NCBI RefSeq assembly: GCF_002760655.1
Contig: NZ_PDOC01000018.1
Coordinates: 22,096 to 86,095 of the forward strand
DNA length: 64,000 nucleotides
Direction of reading: 5' to 3'
Origin: Massilia eurypsychrophila
GTDB taxonomy: Bacteria > Pseudomonadota > Gammaproteobacteria > Burkholderiales > Burkholderiaceae_D
Made by a program: the position numbers and the translations under genes
The notes under the pieces: generated by a model
What the model was told of the DNA's origin: nothing
Seen by the model: only the letters and a program-made list of their open reading frames with translations
The model's database searches: none
Shown: in pieces, positions 8,845 to 19,409 of the stretch
Numbering within the stretch: position 1 is the first letter of the stretch
Layout of the letters: each line of letters starts with the position of its first letter

Positions 8845-9004
8845 CTGGTCCTCCACGGAGGTTGGGTGCTGATCGATTGTGTCGCCATCTCGGCCCAATC
8901 TGTTACTTTTAGTGACAATGTATGCAAATTGGGTTAGTTGAAATAATACTACGTTGACACCGTAATTGCGCCATCAACTGTAAATATTCCCACAATAAAG
9001 CTGT

Positions 9005-9661
9005 CTAGACGCCTTTTTGCGACAGTTTCAGTCCTGAGCGCGTCAACACATAGATTTTGTCGGCTTGGGCGGCGGCGGCGTGAGAATGTGTGACCATGAT
9101 GGCAGAAGCACCACTGGCCTTGATTTCGGCGCGCAGCAGTTCGAGCACGCCGGCGGCGGTTTCGGGGTCGAGGTTGCCGGTCGGTTCATCGGCCAGTACC
9201 AGCGCAGGGCGGTGCACCAGGGCGCGCGCGATGGCGACGCGCTGCATTTCGCCGCCCGACAGCTGGCGCGGGAAGTCGTCGCCGCGCCCGGCCAGGCCGA
9301 CCGCCGCCAGCATCTCGCCGGCGCGCGCCAGGCCCGCGCGATTGAGCAGCAGCGGCAGCGCCACGTTCTGCAGCAAGGTCAGGTGCGGCAGCACGTGGAA
9401 CGCCTGGAAGATGAAGCCCATGCGGGTGCGCCGCAGGCCGGTGGCGGCGTCGTCGTCGAGCGCCGACATCGGCTGGCCGTCGACGATCACCTCGCCGCTG
9501 TCGGGCGCGTCGAGCCCGGCGACGAGGTTCAGCAAGGTCGATTTGCCGACCCCGGATTCGCCCATGATGGCGACGAATTCGCCGGCCGCGAACTGGTGCG
9601 ACAGCGCATGCAGCACCGTGCGGCCGTTGTACGATTTGGTCAGGTTGCGCAGTTCGAGCAT
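9005..9661 (-). CDS. LolD/MacB-like ABC transporter ATPase
   Basis: A 218-aa ATP-binding subunit has Walker [10 protein letters not shown], signature [15 protein letters not shown], Walker [14 protein letters not shown] and a switch histidine in MVTHSHAA. The GESGVGKST and EPTGNLD wording is typical of the LolD/MacB/FtsE branch, not of PhnC. It follows the second PhnE-like permease by only 6 bp, so it appears to be the fifth gene of the operon, which already has its own PhnC-like ATPase. Either it energises one of the two permeases or it is a later addition to the operon. Confidence 0.88.
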   Translation of the reverse strand: MLELRNLTKSYNGRTVLHALSHQFAAGEFVAIMGESGVGKSTLLNLVAGLDAPDSGEVIVDGQPMSALDDDAATGLRRTRMGFIFQAFHVLPHLTLLQNVALPLLLNRAGLARAGEMLAAVGLAGRGDDFPRQLSGGEMQRVAIARALVHRPALVLADEPTGNLDPETAAGVLELLRAEIKASGASAIMVTHSHAAAAQADKIYVLTRSGLKLSQKGV

Positions 9662-9667
9662 GGTGTC

Positions 9668-10450
9668 CTATCGGGTTAGTGCGCGCCGCATGGCGAAGCT
9701 GATGGCGTCGACCATCGCCACCAGCAGCAGCATGCACAGCACGACGGTGGCGGCGTTCTGCATCTGGAACAGCGACAGGTGGTATTTCAGCATCTGGCCC
9801 AACCCGCCGGCGCCGACCACGCCCAGCACCGCCGCCGCGCGGATATTGTTCTCCCAGCGGTACAGCGTGTACGACATCATCTGCGGCAGCGTTTGCGGCA
9901 AGGTCGCGTAGAAGAACGCCGCCATCGGCGCCGCGCCGTTGGTGCGCAAGGTCTGTTCCGGCAGCGGTTCGGCGTTTTCCAGCGCGTCGGCGAACAGCCG
10001 TCCGAGCACGCCGCTGGTGTGCGCGGCCAGCGCCAGCGTGCCGGCGAACGGGCCCAGGCCGGCGGCCACCAGCAGCAGCGACGCCCATACCAGTTCGGGA
10101 ATCGAGCGCAGCACGTTGAGCACGGCGCGCGTCAGCGCCCGCGGCGCGCGGCCGAAGCGGCCGGCCGCCGGCAGCGCCAGCGCCAGGCCGCCGAACACCG
10201 CCAGCAAGGTGCCCAGCGCCGACATCGACAGCGTCTCGGCGGTCGCGTTGAGGCACTTGAGCAGGAATTTCGTGCCCAGTTCGGGCGGCGCGAAACCTTG
10301 CAGGAATTCGCTGGTGGTGGCGAGCGCCTCGGCGCTGAAAAACGCCGCCAGCTGCAGCGGCATCGAGGCGAAGCTGGCAACCACCAGCGCCACCAGGGCC
10401 AGCGCCAGCAGCCAGCCGGACTTCGAGCGCGGCGGCGCGACGGGCATCAT
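9668..10450 (-). CDS. PhnE-like ABC permease, second copy
   Basis: This 260-residue inner-membrane subunit has about six membrane segments and the binding-protein-dependent permease loop near the C-terminus ([16 protein letters not shown]), preceded by [16 protein letters not shown], a PhnE-family feature. Its ATG overlaps the stop of the preceding permease (ATGATG, TGA inside), so the two are translationally coupled. Substrate is inferred from the cluster: the PhnD-type binding protein and neighbouring egtD/egtB suggest a selenium oxyanion or a related anion rather than phosphonate. Confidence 0.85.
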   Translation of the reverse strand: MMPVAPPRSKSGWLLALALVALVVASFASMPLQLAAFFSAEALATTSEFLQGFAPPELGTKFLLKCLNATAETLSMSALGTLLAVFGGLALALPAAGRFGRAPRALTRAVLNVLRSIPELVWASLLLVAAGLGPFAGTLALAAHTSGVLGRLFADALENAEPLPEQTLRTNGAAPMAAFFYATLPQTLPQMMSYTLYRWENNIRAAAVLGVVGAGGLGQMLKYHLSLFQMQNAATVVLCMLLLVAMVDAISFAMRRALTR

Positions 10451-11277
10451 CCGAGCCTCCGGCGCAGCAGTTTCGACACCACGTCGGCCAGCGCCACCAG
10501 CACGACGAACATGATCAGCATGGTCGACACCTCGCCGCCGGCCATCATGCGGGTCGACTCGTCCATGCGCTGGCCAAGCCCGCCGGCGCCGACAAAGCCC
10601 ATCACCGCCGAGCCGCGGATCGCGCACTCCCAGCGGTACACCGTGTACGACACCAGCTCCGAGGCCGATTCCGGCAGCGCGCCGTATAGCAGGGCGGGAA
10701 GGCGCCCGCTGCCGTTGGCCAGCAGGCTGTCGGTGGCGTGCGCGTCGGACGATTCGAGGATCTCGGCGTACACCTTGCCGAGCATGCCGCAGTAGGTGAG
10801 GGCGATGGCCAGCACGCCGGCGGTGGGGCCGAGGCCGACCACGCGCACAAACAGCAGCGCCCATACCAGCTCGGGCACGCTGCGCAGCAGTACCAGGATC
10901 CAGCGCACGCTTTGCCTCAGCAGGCGCGCGGCAGGGCGCATGCGCCCGCTGCCCAGGCGCGAGATCGACAGTCGTTCGGTGACGATCAAGGTAGCGGGAA
11001 TGGCGCCCAGCAGCGCGAGCGTGAGGCCGGCGGTGGCAATGGCCACCGTCTGCCACGTCTCGCGCAGCACCATCAGCAAAAAATCGGGCGAATGGGCCGG
11101 CGTGAGGAAGTCCGACAGGAAGCGGCCGGCCGCGCTCAGGCTCTGCATGTCGAACAGGATCCACGGCTTGAATTCGCTGAACACCAGCGCCGGCCACAGG
11201 ATCGCCAGGCCGACGATGGTGGCGGTGACGCGCGTGCGCCAGGCCGGGTCGGCGGGAATGCGGGGCGTGCTCTTCAT
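10447..11277 (-). CDS. PhnE-like ABC permease, first copy
   Basis: This 276-residue membrane protein contains the PhnE-type stretch RWILVLLRSVPELVWALLFV and the cytoplasmic coupling loop [14 protein letters not shown]. It follows the PhnC-like ATPase by 3 bp and overlaps the next permease by 4 bp. Two different PhnE-like permeases in one operon probably form a heterodimeric channel. No Shine-Dalgarno is evident, consistent with coupling to the upstream gene. Confidence 0.87.
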   Translation of the reverse strand: MKSTPRIPADPAWRTRVTATIVGLAILWPALVFSEFKPWILFDMQSLSAAGRFLSDFLTPAHSPDFLLMVLRETWQTVAIATAGLTLALLGAIPATLIVTERLSISRLGSGRMRPAARLLRQSVRWILVLLRSVPELVWALLFVRVVGLGPTAGVLAIALTYCGMLGKVYAEILESSDAHATDSLLANGSGRLPALLYGALPESASELVSYTVYRWECAIRGSAVMGFVGAGGLGQRMDESTRMMAGGEVSTMLIMFVVLVALADVVSKLLRRRLG

Positions 11278-11280
11278 GGG

Positions 11281-12096
11281 TTAGAAGCAGGCGCCGACGG
11301 CGAGCCGTTCCGGCGTTTCGTGCAGCACCGGCACGACCGGCGGTACCGATTCGTTCTGGTACAGCGCCTCGATCATGGCGTCGGTGACCTGCTCGCGCGG
11401 CAGGTCGAACACGATGCGCCCGGCGCGCAGGCCGACGATGCGGGCAAAGTTTGCCCGCGCGATGTCGACCTGGTGAAGACTGCAAATGAGGGTGGCGTTG
11501 CGGGTGGCAGCTTCCTGCTGCAAGGTCGACAAGGTCAGCTGCGACAGCGCCGGATCGAGCGCCGACAGCGGCTCGTCGACCAGGAACGCCTGCGCCGACG
11601 ACAGCAGCAGGCGCGCCAGGCCGCAGCGCTGGCGCTCGCCGCCGGACAGCCGGTCGACCCGCGCATACAGCTTGTCGCCCAGGCCAAAGCGCAGCAGCGC
11701 GCCGTAGGCCGCCTCGGGATTGGCCGGTTTTACCAGCGACACCAGCGCCTGCCACAGCGTCCATTGCGGCAGGCGCGCCGCCAGCACCGCCGTCACCACG
11801 CGCTGGCGCGGCGGCAGCGGCGGCGTTTGCGGCGCCAGGCACTGGCGCGCGCGCAGCAGGTGGCGCTGCGCGTCCGGCAGCGCCCACGGATCCTGGCCGA
11901 AGGCGTGGAACACGCCGCCGGACGGGCGCTGCGTCAGCGCCAGCGTGGCCAGCAAGGTGGTCTTGCCGGCGCCCGACGGGCCGATGATGGCAAGCTGCTC
12001 GCCTTGTGCGACAACCAGGTCGATCTCGTGCAGTGCGGGCGCGCCGCCACCGGAAGCATGGTGGCGCACCGTCAGTTTGTCGAGCTGATACGTCAT
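11281..12096 (-). CDS. PhnC-like ABC transporter ATPase
   Basis: The 271-aa ATPase shows Walker A GPSGAGKTT, signature LSGGERQRCGLARLL, Walker B FLVDEPLSALDP and the histidine switch in CSLHQVDIA. It belongs to the phosphonate/phosphite-type importer group and lies 8 bp after the binding-protein gene. With the two permeases downstream it makes a complete importer. The remaining LolD-like ATPase at 9005 is extra. Confidence 0.88.
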   Translation of the reverse strand: MTYQLDKLTVRHHASGGGAPALHEIDLVVAQGEQLAIIGPSGAGKTTLLATLALTQRPSGGVFHAFGQDPWALPDAQRHLLRARQCLAPQTPPLPPRQRVVTAVLAARLPQWTLWQALVSLVKPANPEAAYGALLRFGLGDKLYARVDRLSGGERQRCGLARLLLSSAQAFLVDEPLSALDPALSQLTLSTLQQEAATRNATLICSLHQVDIARANFARIVGLRAGRIVFDLPREQVTDAMIEALYQNESVPPVVPVLHETPERLAVGACF

Positions 12097-12104
12097 GGCA
12101 GTGC

Positions 12105-13013
12105 TTACTTGCCTTCTTTCAGCAGACCGGCGCTGGTTGCGGCCTTCTCGATGTCGGCGTAGTTGCCGACCTTGGTCGGGATGAACCTGGTGGCGCGCTG
12201 CAGGTCGAGAATTTCCTTGCCTTCAGGCGTGGACTTGTCCAGTGCCAGGAAGGCATCGGCGATCTTCTTCTTCAGCGCCGGGTTCATGTCCGAGCGCACG
12301 CTCCAGTTGTAGTCGAAGTAGCCAGGTGTGGTGTAGAACACGCGCACGACGGCCGGGTCGACCTTCTTTTCGGCGACCAGCTTTTCCCACACCGAGATAT
12401 TCAGCGCGCCCGCATCGACCTTGCCGCCGGCGACCGCTGCCACCGTGGCATCGTGCGCGCCGGAGAAAGCGATGCGTTTCAGGTCGGTGTCCGGATCGAC
12501 CTTGGCGCCCAGCAGGAACGAGCGCGGCATCAGGTGGCCCGACGTCGACGACTCGGAGCCGAACGACAGCGTCTTGCCCTTCAGGTCTTCCAGTTTGCTG
12601 ATGTCCTTGTTGGTGGTGATGAACACCGAGCGGAATTTCTCGTCTTCGGCGCGCTGCACCAGTGGGGTGACCTGGCCTTTGCTGCGCACGTTGGCCTGCA
12701 CGAAGGTGAAGCCGCCGAACCAGACCATGTCGATCTTCTTGTTGATCAGGCCCTCGACCGACGCGGCGTAGTCGGTGACGGGCGTGAATTCGACTTTCAG
12801 GCCGGTGGCTTTGGCGAGGTAATCGCCGAGCGGCTTGAATTTGCGCTGCAGTTCAGTTGGCGCTTCGTCCGGAATGGCCGACACGCGCAGCACGCCAGGC
12901 GTATTCTGGGCTGCAGCGGTGATGGCCGCAAACATCAGGCCAGCAGCGGCGGTGGCGCCAAGAATCGTTTTGAACATGCGAAGCGGTGAGAAGTGGCGCA
13001 TATGGCCTTTCAT
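12105..13013 (-). CDS. PhnD-type periplasmic binding protein, candidate selenium-oxyanion binder
   Basis: The protein has an N-terminal signal peptide (MFKTILGATAAAGLMFAA, cleavage near AAAQ) and the phosphate/phosphonate-binding fold; distinctive stretches are RVSAIPDEAPTELQRKF, VEFTPVTDYAASVEGL and DMVWFGGFTFVQA. From memory, this wording matches the branch annotated as putative selenate ABC transporter binding protein, which tracks selenium genes; that needs a profile search. It is the first gene of the operon, divergent from egtD across about 143 bp. The start could be 13013, or 13001 where AAAGG precedes the ATG. Confidence 0.85.
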   Translation of the reverse strand: MKGHMRHFSPLRMFKTILGATAAAGLMFAAITAAAQNTPGVLRVSAIPDEAPTELQRKFKPLGDYLAKATGLKVEFTPVTDYAASVEGLINKKIDMVWFGGFTFVQANVRSKGQVTPLVQRAEDEKFRSVFITTNKDISKLEDLKGKTLSFGSESSTSGHLMPRSFLLGAKVDPDTDLKRIAFSGAHDATVAAVAGGKVDAGALNISVWEKLVAEKKVDPAVVRVFYTTPGYFDYNWSVRSDMNPALKKKIADAFLALDKSTPEGKEILDLQRATRFIPTKVGNYADIEKAATSAGLLKEGK

Positions 13014-13156
13014 TGGGAAGTTGACAGGATTCGGGCGCCACGCTGAAGACTATGGTGGCGCTGAAAATTTGAATATTCAGATATCATAACAAAAACACAG
13101 CCATCCCATTCAGACAGCTCGATTACTGCGCCTTGCCCGCGCGCGAATGAAAAACC

Positions 13157-14122
13157 ATGTCGACGTCATGCCTGACCGAATCGAAACGCCCCCACGCCAG
13201 CGCGGCTGTATTAGCCGAACTCGATGCCGGCCTGCGCGCCACCAGCGCCTGCATCTCGCCCAAATTCCTGTACGACGCACTCGGCTCGCGCCTGTTCGAG
13301 GCGATCTGCGAACTGCCTGAATATTATCCGACCCGCACCGAGGCAACTATCTTCGAGCGCCATGGCGCCGAGATGGCGCGCGCGATCGGCGCCGGCGCCA
13401 CCCTGATCGACCTTGGCGCCGGCAACTGCGCCAAGGCGGCGCGCCTGTTCCCGCTGCTGCACCCGTCGCAGTACGTGGCGATCGACATTTCGGCCGACTT
13501 TTTGCGCGAGTCGATCGAGCGCCTGCAGCAGCGCTTCCCGCATATTGAAATGACCGGCCTCGGTCTCGATTTTTCCACCGCACTCGAACTGCCCGACACC
13601 GTGCGCCAGCAAAAGCGGCTGTTCTTCTACCCCGGTTCGTCGATCGGCAATTTCGCGCCCGAACAGGCGCGCGCCTTTTTGCGCCGCGCGCGCGCCGAAT
13701 GCGACGACGATGGCGGCCTGCTGATCGGCATCGACCTGGTCAAGGACAGCGCCACCCTGGACGCGGCCTACGACGACGCGCTGGGCGTCACGGCCGCGTT
13801 CAACCTGAACATGCTGCGCCACATAAACCACCTGGCCGGCGCCGACTTCGACGTGCGGCAATGGCGCCACAGCGGCGCCTACAACGGCGCCGAGCAGCGC
13901 ATCGAAATGCACCTCGAAGCGCGCGAGGCGCTGTCGGTGCGCTGGCACGGCGGCGAGCGCGCGTTTGCCCGCGGCGAGCGTATCCACACCGAGAACAGCT
14001 ACAAGTACCGCCAGAGCGATGCGGTCGGTCTGCTCGAGCAGGGCGGCTTCCAGGCCACCCGCGTGTGGACCGACGCCGCCGGCTGGTTCGCGGTGATCCA
14101 CGCGCGCGCCATTGCCGACTGA
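13157..14122 (+). CDS. egtD: L-histidine N-alpha-methyltransferase EgtD
   Basis: EgtD trimethylates histidine to hercynine with three SAM. The 321-aa protein shows the family opening SPKFLYDALGSRLFEAIC and ELPEYYPTRTE, the SAM loop LIDLGAGNCAKA at about 83-94, FFYPGSSIGNF and NLNMLRHINHLAGADF. Length fits the family. It is followed after 13 bp by egtB. Hercynine is the shared precursor of ergothioneine and selenoneine, so this gene can supply both EgtB next door and the SenA-type enzyme at 34.5 kb. The start ATG at 13157 has no strong ribosome site. Confidence 0.93.
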   Translation: MSTSCLTESKRPHASAAVLAELDAGLRATSACISPKFLYDALGSRLFEAICELPEYYPTRTEATIFERHGAEMARAIGAGATLIDLGAGNCAKAARLFPLLHPSQYVAIDISADFLRESIERLQQRFPHIEMTGLGLDFSTALELPDTVRQQKRLFFYPGSSIGNFAPEQARAFLRRARAECDDDGGLLIGIDLVKDSATLDAAYDDALGVTAAFNLNMLRHINHLAGADFDVRQWRHSGAYNGAEQRIEMHLEAREALSVRWHGGERAFARGERIHTENSYKYRQSDAVGLLEQGGFQATRVWTDAAGWFAVIHARAIAD

Positions 14123-14135
14123 AGCGCAGGCCGCG

Positions 14136-15325
<1,190 letters not shown>

Positions 15326-15326
<1 letters not shown>

Positions 15327-16258
15327 TGACCGTCCACCTGCCGCAGATCGAGATTCTCAACCGCCGCGCCAACGCCTACATCCTCGCCCATCCGCTCGCG
15401 TTCGTGTGGCAGGTCCTGAAGGGCTTCCGCGCCAACCAGGGTTTGCTGCTGGCCGGCGCGGTGGCGTATTACGCCTTGCTGTCGATCGTGCCGTTCCTGA
15501 TGCTGGTGGTGGTGGCGCTGTCGCACTTCATCGACCAGGCCGAACTGCTGCTCACGCTGCGCCGCTATCTCGAGTACCTGGTGCCGGGACAGTCGGAGTC
15601 GATCACCGCCGAGGTGGCGCACTTCCTCGAGAACCGCAACCTGATTACCTGGGTGCTCGGCGGCACCATGCTGTTTTTCAGTTCGCTCGCCTTCACGGTG
15701 CTGGAAAACGCGATGAGCGTGATCTTCATCCATCGGGTGGCGATCCGGCGCCGTCACTTCCTGGTGTCGGCGGTGCTGCCTTACTGCTACATCGTCGCGC
15801 TCGGCGCCGGCATCATGCTCGTCACCCTGGTGGCCGGCAGTCTGCAGGTGATGGGGACGGAGAGCGTGCGTCTGTTCGGCTACAACTGGTCGCTCGGCGG
15901 CGTGTCCGGCGCGCTGCTGTACCTGCTGGGGCTGGGCGGCGAAATCCTCGTGCTCACGTCAATCTACATGGTGATGCCGGTGGGCCGGCTGTCGCTGTCG
16001 CACGCGCTGATCGGCGGCATCACCGCGGCGCTGCTGTGGGAAGTGGCGCGGCGCGTGCTGGTCTGGTATTTCTCCACCTTGTCGCAGGTGAACGTGGTGT
16101 ACGGCTCGATGACGACGGCCATCGTCGTCATGTTCAGCCTGGAAATCGGCGCCACCTTGCTGCTGCTCGGCGCCCAGGTGATCTCCGAATACGAGCGGGC
16201 AGGGAAGGACCAGATGGACGAGGAGCCGGAGCCGATGCAGACCTATCCCGAAAAATAA
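15326..16258 (+). CDS. yihY: YihY/BrkB-family inner membrane protein
   Basis: The 310-residue protein has about six membrane segments and the family signatures LLAGAVAYYALLSIVPFLML and VYGSMTTAIVVMFSLE. The biochemical role of YihY proteins is not settled; early annotation as ribonuclease BN is wrong. It overlaps egtB by one nucleotide, so it is translated from the egtD-egtB message. Whether it has a role with the thiol/selenol metabolites is only a thought prompted by this coupling. Confidence 0.9.
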
Positions 16259-16598
16259 TTTGCTGCGGCGCACAAAATAGTGATACACTTCGTTTTGTGC
16301 TGCAGTTCGTTCGCGATTTGCACCACGCCCCAGGCGCTGCGCCTCGATAACGGCACGTGTAATGCTGTGATTCGTAGATAGTCGCAAAAGACTGGGTTTG
16401 TAATTCCGAATACGTTGGTCGATTTACATATCAACGCACCACGCAGATAGCATGGGCGCCTGAGACACGATTAAAGCATTGGTAATACATTGGAACAGAG
16501 CTCGCTTCGGCGAGCTTTTTTTTCGCCTGAACGGTTTGTGCGCGCGCTTCGCGGCGGTGATGTTAAAGTCGCCACTAATTCCACTTAGCAAAGTAGCC
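16259..16598. other. Gene-free stretch with a hairpin and an orphan terminator
   Basis: No coding frame is convincing here. GCACAAAA (16270-16277) pairs with TTTTGTGC across about 15 bases soon after the yihY stop and could slow transcription. A second, strong terminator lies at 16499-16523, over 200 bases from any stop. A non-coding transcript ending there is possible but has no other support. Confidence 0.4.
16499..16523 (+). terminator. Strong Rho-independent terminator
   Basis: A GCTCGC-TTCG-GCGAGC stem with the stable TTCG tetraloop is followed by eight T residues. It faces + strand transcription. The nearest upstream gene end is yihY at 16258, 240 bp away. Confidence 0.88.
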
Positions 16599-17342
16599 AT
16601 GAAACCCTTCCGCAGCATTGTCTTCGACCTGTACGGTACTCTGTACGATGTCCATTCCGTCGCTGGCATCTGCGACCAGGCGTTTCCCGGCAAGGGCGCG
16701 GCGATCTCCCAGTTGTGGCGCCAGAAGCAGCTCGAATACACCTGGCTGCGCAGCTTGATGGATCGCTACGTCAACTTCGAAGCGCTGACCGACGACGCGC
16801 TGCGCTTCACCTGCACCGCGCTCGGATTGACGCTGGAAGAAGACATGGCGCGCGTGCTCGGCGACCTGTACCTGCAGTTGCTGCCGCACGAGGAAATGCC
16901 GGCGACGCTGCACCGTCTGAAAGATGCCGGCATCCCGCTCGGGATCATCTCGAACGGGTCGCATAAATCGATTGCCCAGGTGGTGAACAATTCGAGCATG
17001 GGCTGGGCCTTTGACGAGCTGATCAGCGTGGAGGATGTGCAGGTGTTCAAGCCGCATCCGAAAGTGTACGAACTGGCCGCGCGGCGCATGGGGCATTCGC
17101 GCGAGCACATTTTGTTCGTCTCGGCCAACGGCTGGGACGCGAGCGGCGCCAGCCTGTTCGGCTATCCGACTTGCTGGGTCAACCGCACGCTCGGCGCCTT
17201 CGACGTGCTGGGCGCGACGCCGACGGTGGTGACCGAGAACCTGACCGCGATGGCGGACTGGGTGCTGGAGGATTGGGACGGGATTCCGGAGATTTCTGAA
17301 GGCGATGCAGCCGGGGACGCGGCGACGCGTCCCGATGCTTAA
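16599..17342 (+). CDS. Haloacid dehalogenase type II-like HAD hydrolase
   Basis: HAD motif I appears as VFDLYGTLYDV (nucleophile Asp near residue 9), motif II as IISNGSHKS, motif III lysine in VQVFKPHPKVYELA, and motif IV as FVSANGWDASGAS; NGSHK and SANGWDA are wording of the (S)-2-haloacid dehalogenase group. Length (247 aa) fits. The start at 16599 is preceded by a weak site; an open frame continues upstream through the terminator and is not credible. Substrate is not known. Confidence 0.85.
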   Translation: MKPFRSIVFDLYGTLYDVHSVAGICDQAFPGKGAAISQLWRQKQLEYTWLRSLMDRYVNFEALTDDALRFTCTALGLTLEEDMARVLGDLYLQLLPHEEMPATLHRLKDAGIPLGIISNGSHKSIAQVVNNSSMGWAFDELISVEDVQVFKPHPKVYELAARRMGHSREHILFVSANGWDASGASLFGYPTCWVNRTLGAFDVLGATPTVVTENLTAMADWVLEDWDGIPEISEGDAAGDAATRPDA

Positions 17343-17348
17343 GGATCG

Positions 17349-17801
17349 CTACACCTTGAAGGGGTTTTGTATCGTCAGCCGGTTCTCTATGATTTGACCA
17401 TGCTGCATATCCTCAGAATAGAAGACAGCACACCCACTTTCGATGGCCGCAGCCAGCAACAACGCGTCGTAAAAGTGAAACCGATACTTATCGTGCAGAA
17501 AAATTCCTCGCTTGTGGACAGCTAACGTCAAAGGCAGAATATCGGCACTTAGCAATTGAAGAGCCGACAGCATCTCCTTTGTTTTCAGCCAGTTGAATCC
17601 TTTACGCAAGGCGATATTGCAAAGCTCGTTACAGACTTGTACTCCTATGGCAATGTCGCTGCTCTGAAGCAGGCGAAGAGTGATTTCCCCTTTGCGATTG
17701 GCCTCCGCTTCAGCTTGCGATAATTTCGCGCCGGGCAGCGGCTCCTTCCCTTGGAGAATATAGACTAGCGTGTTTGTATCTAGAAAGCACTTAGCGCTCA
17801 T
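17349..17801 (-). CDS. PIN-domain toxin of a type II toxin-antitoxin pair
   Basis: The 150-aa protein shows the PIN acidic residues in order: Asp in CFLDTNTLVYIL, Glu in QVCNELCNIALRK, Asp in FHFYDALLLAAAIESG and Glu-Asp in FYSEDMQHG. PIN toxins are Mg-dependent RNases. It overlaps the AbrB-like antitoxin by 11 bp, antitoxin first, as in vapBC operons. The pair is clearly lower in GC than its neighbours, suggesting acquisition. Confidence 0.9.
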   Translation of the reverse strand: MSAKCFLDTNTLVYILQGKEPLPGAKLSQAEAEANRKGEITLRLLQSSDIAIGVQVCNELCNIALRKGFNWLKTKEMLSALQLLSADILPLTLAVHKRGIFLHDKYRFHFYDALLLAAAIESGCAVFYSEDMQHGQIIENRLTIQNPFKV

Positions 17802-18021
17802 TCGCTTCAATGCGATCAAACTTAAAGTCGCTTGGGATCGTACCGCGCAGAGCCCGCAGACGAGCAATAAGTTCAGAGCGTGTTGGGCTCTTGATGACTT
17901 CGAAAGTACGCTCGCCGGCGATCTCGATAGAAATAGTGTCGCCTTCTTTCAGATCCAAAGCCTGCACCACGCTCGACGGAAGACGTACCGCGAGACTGTT
18001 ACCCCACTTCGCAACTTGCAT
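17791..18021 (-). CDS. AbrB/MazE-type antitoxin
   Basis: A 76-aa protein begins MQVAKWGNSLAVRLPSSVV, followed by LKEGDTISIEIAG, the swapped-hairpin AbrB/SpoVT DNA-binding pattern of MazE/VapB antitoxins; the C-terminal tail (RSELIARLRALRGTIPSDF) would wrap the toxin. The ATG at 18021 has a perfect AGGAGG five bases upstream. Such antitoxins neutralise the toxin and repress their own operon. Confidence 0.9.
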   Translation of the reverse strand: MQVAKWGNSLAVRLPSSVVQALDLKEGDTISIEIAGERTFEVIKSPTRSELIARLRALRGTIPSDFKFDRIEANER

Positions 18022-18105
18022 TCTGCCTCCTGGAGTGATTCGATACACATCGTTTTAACGGTGTATCCAGACTAAGCGTAGCGAAGTAAAAGTCAAGCGG
18101 GTTTC

Positions 18106-19314
18106 CTATTTCGCTGCACGTCTTTCGATATTGGGCAACAGGACAGTCAACATGCCCAGCAGCGGCAGGTACGAGCAGATCTGGTAGACGAAGGCGATGC
18201 CGTAGACGTCCGCCATTTTTCCCATCGCCGCGGCGCCGATGCCGCTGATGCCGAACATCAGGCCGAAGAAGATGCCGGCGATCATGCCGACGTTGCCGGG
18301 CACCAGTTCCTGCGCAAACACCACGATCGCCGAGAACGCCGACGAAATCACGAAGCCGATGATCACGGTCAGCGCGGCGCTCCAGAACAAGTTCGCATAC
18401 GGCAGCGCCAGGGTGAACGGCGCGGCCCCGAGGATCGAAATCCAGATGACGCGCTTGCGCCCGATGCGGTCGCCGATCGGCCCGCCGAGGAAGGTGCCGG
18501 CCGCCACCGCGGCAAGGAACAGGAACAGATAGATCTGCGCACTGGCGACCGACAGCGAGAATTTCTCGATCAGGTAGAACGTGTAGTAGCTGGTCAGGCT
18601 GGACATGTACAGGTACTTCGAGAACACCAGGAATGCCAGCACCATGAGCGCGCGGACGATCTGCTTGCGCGACAGCTGAGGTCCGTGGCCCGCGCCGGTC
18701 TTGCGCTGGAACGTCAGCAGGTGATTCTTGTACCAGCGCGACACGCCATACAGCACGCTGATCGCCAGTACCGCCACCAGCGCGAACCAGGCGATATTGC
18801 CCTGGCCGCGGCCGACGACGATGGCGGCCGCCAGCAGCGGGCCGAGCGCGCTGCCGGCATTGCCGCCGACCTGGAACAGCGACTGCGCAAAACCGTAGCG
18901 CGTACCGGACGCCATGCGCGCCACGCGCGAGGCCTCCGGGTGGAAGGCCGAGGAGCCGATGCCGATCAGCCCCGCGGCCATCAACAGGGTAGGGAAGGTA
19001 TCGACCACCGCCAGCATGAGCACGCCTAGCAAGGTGAAGCACATGCCGATCGGCAGCAGGAACGGGATCGGACGGCGGTCGGTGTACAGGCCGATCCACG
19101 GTTGCAGCAGCGACGCGGTGCACTGGAACGTCAGCGTGATCAGGCCGACCTGGGTGAAGGTCAGGCCGAACTGCTCCTTGAGCATCGGGTAGATGGCCGG
19201 CAGCACCGCCTGGATCAGGTCGTTGAGGAGGTGGACGAAGGCGACTGCGCCGAGGATGCGCATGACGGTGACTGGTGCGGCGGGGGTTGGGTTTATGGCG
19301 GGGGAGATGCTCAT
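18106..19314 (-). CDS. fsr: MFS efflux transporter, fosmidomycin-resistance (Fsr) type
   Basis: The 402-aa protein has 12 predicted membrane segments with the Fsr opening FVHLLNDLIQAVLPAIYPML, the loop WIGLYTDRRP and GGPIGDRIGRKRVIW between halves, and AFHPEASRVARMASG. Fsr proteins export fosmidomycin-like drugs in E. coli; the natural substrate is unknown. It is a single gene between the TA pair and a GGGTCAGACC repeat. Confidence 0.85.
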   Translation of the reverse strand: MSISPAINPTPAAPVTVMRILGAVAFVHLLNDLIQAVLPAIYPMLKEQFGLTFTQVGLITLTFQCTASLLQPWIGLYTDRRPIPFLLPIGMCFTLLGVLMLAVVDTFPTLLMAAGLIGIGSSAFHPEASRVARMASGTRYGFAQSLFQVGGNAGSALGPLLAAAIVVGRGQGNIAWFALVAVLAISVLYGVSRWYKNHLLTFQRKTGAGHGPQLSRKQIVRALMVLAFLVFSKYLYMSSLTSYYTFYLIEKFSLSVASAQIYLFLFLAAVAAGTFLGGPIGDRIGRKRVIWISILGAAPFTLALPYANLFWSAALTVIIGFVISSAFSAIVVFAQELVPGNVGMIAGIFFGLMFGISGIGAAAMGKMADVYGIAFVYQICSYLPLLGMLTVLLPNIERRAAK

Positions 19315-19368
19315 GAAGATACTTAGGTGAGGCGCCGGACCACGGGTTGCGGACGCCGGCTAAACCGG

Positions 19369-19397
19369 AGTCTGACCCCAAGACCGGGTCAGACCCC
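19369..19397. repeat. Inverted GTCTGACCC / GGGTCAGAC repeat
   Basis: AGTCTGACCCC (19369-19379) faces GGGTCAGACCCC (19386-19397) with a 6-bp loop, followed by TTTTGATATTTTT. It is a short-loop form of the dispersed repeat and, read on the + strand, could also act as a terminator-like hairpin. Confidence 0.75.
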
Positions 19398-19409
19398 TTT
19401 TGATATTTT

